A stretch of DNA of 9,117 bases from Chloroflexota bacterium (GTDB lineage Bacteria > Chloroflexota > Anaerolineae > JACRMK01): positions 1 to 9,117 of the forward strand of contig JACQEC010000077.1 in the NCBI GenBank assembly GCA_016200765.1, given 5' to 3'. The notes under the pieces are model-generated. The model had not been told where the DNA came from. It did not search any database and saw nothing but the letters and a program-made list of their open reading frames with translations. Made by a program: the position numbers and the translations under genes. Of this stretch, positions 5,536 through 9,117 are shown piece after piece (positions within the stretch are counted from its first letter, which is position 1; each line of letters opens with the position of its first letter).

Positions 5536-6852
5536 CTACCGCGCCGCGGCGACGATGCGATAAAGCGCGCCGTTGCTGAACCCCAGCGCGTACAGTTCGC
5601 CCTGCTCGTCTTCGCCAAATGAACTGATGGGCACGCCGCTGTCGATCAACTCCGTCTGCGCCCATGCGCCGCTGCCTGCGCGGGACAGCGCCCAGAAGCG
5701 CCCCGTGCAGTAATCGGCAAAGAGGTACGCGCCGGTCAAGGGCGCCTGCGCCTTACCGCGATAGACATAGCCGCCGGTGATTGAGCAGTCGCCGCGGCCG
5801 TGCGCGTATTCGGCCACCGGCGCGACGAAGGCCGACGCACTGCACGATGCGCCGGGCGGATAGCAGTGCTTGCCTTCCAGTTTATTCCAGCCGTAGTTCT
5901 CGCCGCCTTTGGAAGAAGCCGGTTGGAAGTTGACCTCCTCGTAGGTGTCCTGACCGACGTCGGCGATATACAGGTCTCCGCTGACGCGGTCAAACGAATA
6001 GCGCCACGGATTGCGCAGACCCCACGCCCAGATTTCCGGCCGGTAGCCCGCTTGGGCGATGAAAGGGTTGTCCTTCGGGATGCCATAGGGCGTTCCGCTA
6101 TCCACATCAATCCGCAGCAGCTTCGCCAAGAGCGAGCCGGGGTTTTGCGAATTGCCGTAGCGGTCGCCCGCGCCGCCGCCGTCGCCCAGCCCGATGTACA
6201 AATAGCCATCGGGGCCAAAGACGAGATTGCCGCCGTTGTGGTTGGCGGCGGGCTGTTTGACGCTCAACAGCACCGCCGCGCTGTTCGGGTCGGCGCGGTT
6301 AGGATCCGACGAAACCTTGTAGCGCGCGATGACCGTGTTGCCGCCGCGATCGGTGTAGTTGACGTAAAACTGCCCGTTGCTCTTAAACTGCGAGTGGAAC
6401 GCGATGCCGAGCAAGCCCTGCTCACTGCCGCTGGAGCCGACCAGCGGGGTGATATCGAGGAACGGCTGGGCCAGCAGTTCGCCGCGCACGACGCGGACCA
6501 CGCCAGCCTTCTCGACGACGAACAACCGCCCGCTGCCATCGCCGGCGTTCTTGGCATCGGTGGGCAAGCGGAAGCCGCCGATAGTTCGTTCCAGCCGGAT
6601 GGTCGTCTTGGCCGGGTCAAAGAGGGTAACGGCGCTGGCGCGCGCGGGCGCGGTGCTCGTCGGGGTCGCGGTCGGCGTGGGGATCGCGGTGGGCGGGACG
6701 GGGGCCGTTGGCGAGGCCGTGGGCGGCGGGGGCGGAAGGGTGGTGGGTTGGAGAACCACAGCCGTGGGCGGCGGGTTGGCGGGCGCAGAGCCGCTGCAGG
6801 CCGCCAGCGCGAGCGTGGTGAGCATGAACAGCGCGAGCGTGGAAAGGCGCAT
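5536..6852 (-). CDS. Lipoprotein of the glucose/sorbosone dehydrogenase (PQQ-type beta-propeller) family
   Basis: The 438-residue product begins with a lipoprotein signal (MRLSTLALFMLTTLALAAC) whose lipobox LAAC gives Cys19 as the lipidated residue. A Pro/Thr linker follows (about 21-70). Residues 85-438 form a GSDH-type beta-propeller with RLPTDAKNAGDGSGRLFVVEK, SEQGLLGIAFH (143-153), NHNGG with His205 (the general-base position in soluble glucose dehydrogenases), GLGDGGGAGD (221-230), RNPWRYSFD (280-288) and IADVGQDTYEEVN. Such enzymes oxidise aldose sugars outside the membrane using PQQ and calcium, but many homologues have no known substrate and no PQQ genes are present here. I start the gene at 6852 because AAGGA (complement of 6861-6865) lies 8 bases upstream and the signal peptide begins there. 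An in-frame GTG at 6909 would add 19 residues before the signal peptide and is less likely. murQ follows 9 bases downstream. Confidence 0.9.
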   Translation of the reverse strand: MRLSTLALFMLTTLALAACSGSAPANPPPTAVVLQPTTLPPPPPTASPTAPVPPTAIPTPTATPTSTAPARASAVTLFDPAKTTIRLERTIGGFRLPTDAKNAGDGSGRLFVVEKAGVVRVVRGELLAQPFLDITPLVGSSGSEQGLLGIAFHSQFKSNGQFYVNYTDRGGNTVIARYKVSSDPNRADPNSAAVLLSVKQPAANHNGGNLVFGPDGYLYIGLGDGGGAGDRYGNSQNPGSLLAKLLRIDVDSGTPYGIPKDNPFIAQAGYRPEIWAWGLRNPWRYSFDRVSGDLYIADVGQDTYEEVNFQPASSKGGENYGWNKLEGKHCYPPGASCSASAFVAPVAEYAHGRGDCSITGGYVYRGKAQAPLTGAYLFADYCTGRFWALSRAGSGAWAQTELIDSGVPISSFGEDEQGELYALGFSNGALYRIVAAAR

Positions 6853-6916
6853 GACGATGATCCTTGTAGAACCATGATGGGAAAAGTTCCCGCGCAGGCA
6901 GACGCACACCTCTGAC

Positions 6917-6931
6917 GCGCGAACTTCGCGC
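6917..6931. promoter_or_regulatory. Perfect palindrome GCGCGAA-C-TTCGCGC in the leader of the dehydrogenase/murQ transcript
   Basis: Two 7-base arms (6917-6923 and 6925-6931) are exactly complementary around a single C. The site lies about 20-30 bases downstream of the predicted minus-strand -10 box and about 65 bases before the ATG at 6852. Its one-base centre makes an RNA hairpin unlikely. It fits better as a dimeric repressor binding site, but no regulator can be named. Confidence 0.4.
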
Positions 6932-6954
6932 CCGCCGAGTGGCGGTGCGGGGAT

Positions 6955-6983
6955 AATTTACGCGAAATATGCTACCGCGTCAA
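6955..6983 (-). promoter_or_regulatory. Minus-strand promoter for the dehydrogenase lipoprotein and murQ
   Basis: Read on the minus strand, TTGACG (complement of 6978-6983) and TAAATT (complement of 6955-6960) are separated by exactly 17 bases. The -35 box matches consensus at 5 of 6 positions and the -10 at 4 of 6. Predicted start is near 6948, leaving a leader of about 95 bases that contains the palindrome at 6917-6931. Confidence 0.6.
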
Positions 6984-6998
6984 CCGCCCGCGCCGCGC

Positions 6999-7027
6999 TT
7001 TACCTTTGGCGCATCAGCGTGTATCAT
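6999..7027 (+). promoter_or_regulatory. Plus-strand promoter of holB, likely giving a leaderless transcript
   Basis: TTTACC (6999-7004), a 17-base spacer and TATCAT (7022-7027) lie directly before the ATG at 7034. Transcription should begin at or next to the A of that ATG, and no Shine-Dalgarno sequence is present. It stands back to back with the minus-strand promoter, the two -35 boxes being 15 bases apart. Confidence 0.55.
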
Positions 7028-7033
7028 CAGCCT

Positions 7034-8008
7034 ATGCCCTGGAACACCATCGGCCACGAGTGGGCGGTCAACCTGCTGGCGCGCGCCGCGGCGACGCAAC
7101 CCTCGCACGCCTACCTCTTCACCGGCCCGGCGCAGATCGGCAAGCTGACGTTGGCGCTGGATTTCGCCCGCGCGCTGAACTGCGTGGGGCCGGGCGAGCG
7201 ACCCTGCGGCCAGTGCCGCTCTTGCCAGGCCATCGCCGCCGGCCGTCATCCCGACGTGAGCCTTGTGCGGCGGCTGCCCGACAAAAGCGAAATCGCGGTC
7301 AAGCAGTTGCGGGATGTGCAGAACGAGCTCAACCTGCGCCCGTATGAAGGCCGCTGGCGCGTTGCCATCATCGAGAACATGCACGAGGCCAACCTCAACG
7401 CCGCCAACGCCTTCCTGAAGACGCTCGAAGAGCCCGCGCCACAGGTCGTGCTGTTGTTGACGGCCAACACCCCTGAAGCGCTGTTGTTGACCGTCCGCTC
7501 GCGCTGTCAATCCGTCCCCATGCGCCCCCTGCCGATCACGCAAGTCGAAGAGGTTCTGCGCGAACGCTTCGGCGCGGACAGCGAGCGCGCGGCGATGGCG
7601 GCCCGGCTCAGCGGCGGGCGCCTCGGCTGGGCCATGGAGGCCATTCAGGATGAAGAACGGTTGGCGGCGCGCCGCGAACTGCTGCAGACCCTGCTCGACA
7701 GCGTGCCGCAAGGCCGCTCGGCGCAGATTGAGCTGGCCGGCCGCCTGACCCGCGGCGACCGTGACGTGCGGGGCGTGCTTGACCTCTGGCTGTCGTGGTG
7801 GCGCGACCTGCTGTTGGTGAAAGGCCAGTGCGCCGGTGCGATTGTCAATCTGGATGAGCGCGAGCGGCTCCTGCGCGACGCCGGGCATCTGGAACTGCGC
7901 GCCATCGGGCGATATCTGACCATCATTGAGGACGCGCGCCAGCAGATAGAGCAGAACGTCAACGCCCAGTTAGCGTTGGAAGTGGTGCTGATCAACGCGC
8001 CGGTATAG
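7034..8008 (+). CDS. holB: DNA polymerase III subunit delta prime
   Basis: The delta prime subunit is part of the clamp loader that places the sliding clamp on primed DNA. The protein is 324 residues from this ATG. It begins MPWNTIGHEWAVNLL, the usual opening of HolB in this type of bacteria. A P-loop region GPAQIGKLT (31-39) has Leu where the Walker A Ser/Thr normally follows the Lys. Four Cys at 50, 58, 61 and 64 form the clamp-loader zinc module. VAIIENMHEANLNAANAFLKTLEEP (from residue 110) is the degenerate Walker B region, and TVRSRCQ (153-159) is the SRC motif. Degenerate ATP sites are normal for delta prime. A GTG at 7019 in the same frame overlaps the predicted -10 box TATCAT, so the ATG at 7034 is preferred. 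The gene is transcribed away from the dehydrogenase/murQ pair and is followed by an AT-richer accessory-like stretch. Confidence 0.93.
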   Translation: MPWNTIGHEWAVNLLARAAATQPSHAYLFTGPAQIGKLTLALDFARALNCVGPGERPCGQCRSCQAIAAGRHPDVSLVRRLPDKSEIAVKQLRDVQNELNLRPYEGRWRVAIIENMHEANLNAANAFLKTLEEPAPQVVLLLTANTPEALLLTVRSRCQSVPMRPLPITQVEEVLRERFGADSERAAMAARLSGGRLGWAMEAIQDEERLAARRELLQTLLDSVPQGRSAQIELAGRLTRGDRDVRGVLDLWLSWWRDLLLVKGQCAGAIVNLDERERLLRDAGHLELRAIGRYLTIIEDARQQIEQNVNAQLALEVVLINAPV

Positions 8009-8015
8009 AAAACAA

Positions 8016-8144
8016 AGGGCAGGATTCCTCTCCTCGCTCGTGGCGGATAGCCATATCCGCCACTGAGAGCCGCTGGATTTGCGACCAGCGGGAGTCCAGC
8101 GGGAGAGAACTTCGTCACTAACGACTATTGAGGAGCCCTGCCCT
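8016..8144. repeat. Intergenic element with nested inverted repeats between holB and the HicB-like gene
   Basis: The outer arms AGGGCAGGATTCCTC (8016-8030) and GAGGAGCCCTGCCCT (8130-8144) pair over 15 positions with one mismatch and one G-T pair. Within lie a perfect 10-bp hairpin, GTGGCGGATA (8040-8049) with TATCCGCCAC (8054-8063) and a 4-base loop, and a 7-bp hairpin, CCGCTGG (8070-8076) with CCAGCGG (8085-8091). The sequence CCAGCGGGAG occurs twice, at 8085-8094 and 8096-8105, so two alternative pairings exist for the CCGCTGG arm. No open frame of note is present. It could be a MITE-like repeat, a structured RNA or an elaborate holB 3' end. No clear target-site duplication flanks it. Confidence 0.5.
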
Positions 8145-8148
8145 CTAA

Positions 8149-8214
8149 ATTCTCTTGATTGCGAAGTAATAGCATATATGATATTTGGATTCTCTTGAGC
8201 TCGACCTGATTGCG
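8149..8214 (+). repeat. Short direct repeats in the HicB-like gene promoter region
   Basis: ATTCTCTTGA occurs at 8149-8158 and 8189-8198, exactly 40 bases apart. TGATTGCG occurs at 8156-8163 and 8207-8214. A palindrome CATATATG (8173-8180) lies between them and overlaps the -10 box. The arrangement around the promoter would suit autoregulation by the ribbon-helix-helix protein encoded downstream. That is inference. Confidence 0.4.
8155..8182 (+). promoter_or_regulatory. Predicted promoter of the HicB-like gene
   Basis: TTGATT (8155-8160), a 16-base spacer and TATGAT (8177-8182) match the consensus at 4 and 5 of 6 positions. The predicted start near 8189 gives a leader of about 40 bases that ends in GGAGG (8217-8221), 6 bases before the ATG at 8228. 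Confidence 0.5.
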
Positions 8215-8227
8215 TTGGAGGAAAGGT

Positions 8228-8773
8228 ATGGCCACGAATAACAAGAAGTCTCCAATGAATCGCCGCGTGAAAACGGCAGATGAGTATCTCAAAGAACCTT
8301 ATGCGCGAATCCTGACGCCTGATGCTGAAGGCAAGGGTTATACGGCGGAGATTCTCGAATTTCTAGGTTGTATTGCGCAGGGCGACACCGCAGAGGAAGC
8401 CTATACAAGCCTGGAGGAAACCGCCCGGGAGTGGATTGAAGCCGCTGTGGAATCCGGGCAAGAGATACCTGAGCCGTCAACCAACATTGGGTATGCCGGA
8501 AAGGTAGCGCTCAGATTACCTCGCAGTCTGCACCGCCAAGCGGTGCGGATGGCGGAGCGAGATGGCGTCAGCTTAAACCAATTTCTGGTTGCGGCGGTTG
8601 CAGAACGGGTGGGAGCCACAAACTTATATGCGCGTATGTTGGAACGATTGCAACCGGGAGTGGCGCAAGCAACCCTCAACGTGGCGAACAACGAATCCAA
8701 TCACCTGACCATGGATGCCGCTATCGTGAATTCCTCTGCTAGCGCTCCCCCGCGCAGAACACGCCGTCGTTAG
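8228..8773 (+). CDS. HicB-family antitoxin-like protein with ribbon-helix-helix domain
   Basis: The 181-residue protein has two recognisable parts. Residues about 24-82 resemble the partial RNase H-like fold of HicB antitoxins: YARILTPDAEGKGYTAEI, then EFLGCIAQGDTAEEAYTSLEE and an amphipathic helix ending IPEP. Residues about 90-130 form a ribbon-helix-helix DNA-binding domain: GKVALRLPRSLHRQAVRMA, then GVSLNQFLVAAVAERVG. The tail is low in complexity and ends in a basic PPRRTRRR. HicB proteins normally neutralise the mRNA interferase HicA and repress their own operon. No HicA-sized frame with a HicA motif lies on either side within the window, so this may be a solitary HicB or a regulator that has lost its partner. 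GGAGG at 8217-8221 supports ATG 8228 over a TTG at 8210. Codon use is visibly more AT-rich than in the neighbours, which suggests acquisition. Confidence 0.85.
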   Translation: MATNNKKSPMNRRVKTADEYLKEPYARILTPDAEGKGYTAEILEFLGCIAQGDTAEEAYTSLEETAREWIEAAVESGQEIPEPSTNIGYAGKVALRLPRSLHRQAVRMAERDGVSLNQFLVAAVAERVGATNLYARMLERLQPGVAQATLNVANNESNHLTMDAAIVNSSASAPPRRTRRR

Positions 8774-8922
8774 TCATGGCAATACCATACTTGACACACC
8801 GAAGAACATAATGCAGTGAGCACAAAAGTTTAGGTATATCGAGTATCAGTCCCTCACGAAAAGGCGGCGGAGCATCCCCTCTGTGGTACAGCCTAAAACG
8901 CTGAGTGGGGATGGGGAGCGTA
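8774..8922. other. Gene-poor AT-richer stretch after the HicB-like gene
   Basis: I see no convincing gene here. A perfect TTGACA at 8791-8796 has no -10 box at normal spacing (CATAAT at 8807-8812 is only 10 bases away). A minus-strand frame starting at TTG 8960 covers this part and runs into the 3' end of the HicB-like gene. Its product matches no family I recognise. Confidence 0.4.
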
Positions 8923-9117
8923 GGCTTCAGCCGGTCAATGACGCGCAACACGTCAAGCAAGCGCGAGCTATGCCCGTCCGGCTGAAGCCCAATGGCATTA
9001 AGTTAAGCGGTGAGCCGCCGGCGATAGCGCTGATGACGCAGACTGCGCGAATGTTTCAGGACCCGACGCGGGAGGTGACGCCCCTCCCGTTGGCGTGTCG
9101 GACTGAGCTGAAACAAA
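8923..9117 (+). ncRNA. Candidate structured RNA, possibly HEARO/omega RNA of an IscB/IsrB element; continues past window end
   Basis: Four stem groups follow one another. GGCTTCAGCCGG (8923-8934) pairs perfectly with CCGGCTGAAGCC (8978-8989). GCGG (9007-9010) pairs with CCGC (9015-9018), preceded by CATTAAGTTAA (8996-9006) and followed by CGGCGA. CGCAG (9037-9041) pairs with CTGCG (9043-9047) around one base. A nested block contains GTTTCAG/CTGAAAC (9053-9059 with 9108-9114), CCGAC/GTCGG (9063-9067 with 9097-9101) and CGGGAGG/CCTCCCG (9069-9075 with 9083-9089). The order, a first hairpin at the element edge, then an AAG-stem-CGGCG section, then a large pseudoknot-like domain before an ORF, resembles my recollection of HEARO/omega RNA. 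In that reading the guide would be about 8907-8922 and the nuclease gene would begin just after 9117. The plus frame is also open here, so coding is not excluded. Confidence 0.42.

Noticed and set aside
6853..6909. Upstream GTG start (6909) for the dehydrogenase lipoprotein
   Set aside because: It would put 19 polar residues before the lipoprotein signal peptide. The ATG at 6852 has AAGGA at good spacing and starts the signal directly.
5800..6915. Plus-strand frame of 371 residues opposite the dehydrogenase lipoprotein
   Set aside because: It is antisense to a clear GSDH-family gene and has an Arg/Gly-rich product without recognisable domains.
7019..7033. GTG at 7019 as the holB start
   Set aside because: It overlaps the predicted -10 box TATCAT (7022-7027). 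The ATG at 7034 gives the usual HolB N-terminus and sits where a leaderless transcript would begin.
7124..7150. Possible loss of function in holB from the missing Walker A Ser/Thr
   Set aside because: Delta prime subunits commonly have degenerate nucleotide-binding motifs, so the GKL sequence is not a sign of a broken gene.
8016..8144. An insertion sequence bounded by the outer inverted repeats
   Set aside because: No transposase frame lies between the arms and no clear target-site duplication flanks them. At most it is a non-autonomous element.
8210..8227. TTG at 8210 as the start of the HicB-like gene
   Set aside because: The strong GGAGG at 8217-8221 lies downstream of this TTG and is correctly spaced for the ATG at 8228.
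8791..8812. TTGACA plus CATAAT as a promoter after the HicB-like gene
   Set aside because: The spacer is only 10 bases, too short for a sigma70-type promoter, and no other -10 box lies at proper distance.
8739..8960. Minus-strand frame of 73 residues starting at TTG 8960
   Set aside because: It overlaps the 3' end of the HicB-like gene, begins with a TTG that has no evident ribosome-binding site, spans one arm of the inverted repeat at 8923-8989, and matches no family I know. It also lacks the HicA pattern, so it is not the missing toxin.

Overview
The window reads like a GC-rich genome of the phylum Chloroflexota, possibly of Anaerolineae type. This is inferred, not proven. The reasons are long Thr/Pro-rich linkers on secreted proteins, TadG-like pseudopilin-type proteins fused to PASTA domains, promoters lying very close to start codons, and intergenic palindromic repeats of a kind I associate with that phylum. 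No rRNA, tRNA, CRISPR array or recognisable transposase gene is visible.

Layout, left to right. (1) Bases 1-1514 carry the C-terminal part of peptide chain release factor 2 (prfB), followed 11 bases later by a type II citrate synthase. The start of prfB lies outside the window. (2) Bases 1620-4625 carry a tandem pair of paralogous secreted proteins. Each has an N-terminal TadG-like membrane anchor, a Cys-containing extracellular region with a GNFG..DFNGG motif, a Thr/Pro linker and a single C-terminal PASTA domain. A palindromic repeat and a separate promoter lie between them. (3) On the minus strand, a lipoprotein of the glucose/sorbosone dehydrogenase family is followed 9 bases later by murQ (N-acetylmuramic acid 6-phosphate etherase). 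The murQ stop overlaps the stop of the second PASTA protein by 8 bases, tail to tail. (4) A compact divergent promoter region (6853-7033) drives this pair leftwards and holB (DNA polymerase III delta prime) rightwards. The holB transcript is probably leaderless. (5) From 8009 the composition becomes more AT-rich and accessory-like. There is a 219-base intergenic stretch with nested inverted repeats, then a HicB-family antitoxin-like gene with no HicA partner in view. The last ~200 bases fold into a series of hairpins and run off the window end.

Functionally, the prfB, gltA, murQ and holB genes are housekeeping or cell-wall-recycling genes. The cell-envelope theme is shared by the PASTA proteins (PASTA domains commonly bind peptidoglycan fragments), by murQ and by the surface lipoprotein. 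A joint role is only suggested by adjacency.

The most interesting spot is 8923-9117. Its order of stems resembles what I remember of HEARO/omega RNA, the guide scaffold of IscB/IsrB nucleases. If that is right, the nuclease gene would lie just beyond the window. This rests on memory and hand folding and needs a covariance-model search.
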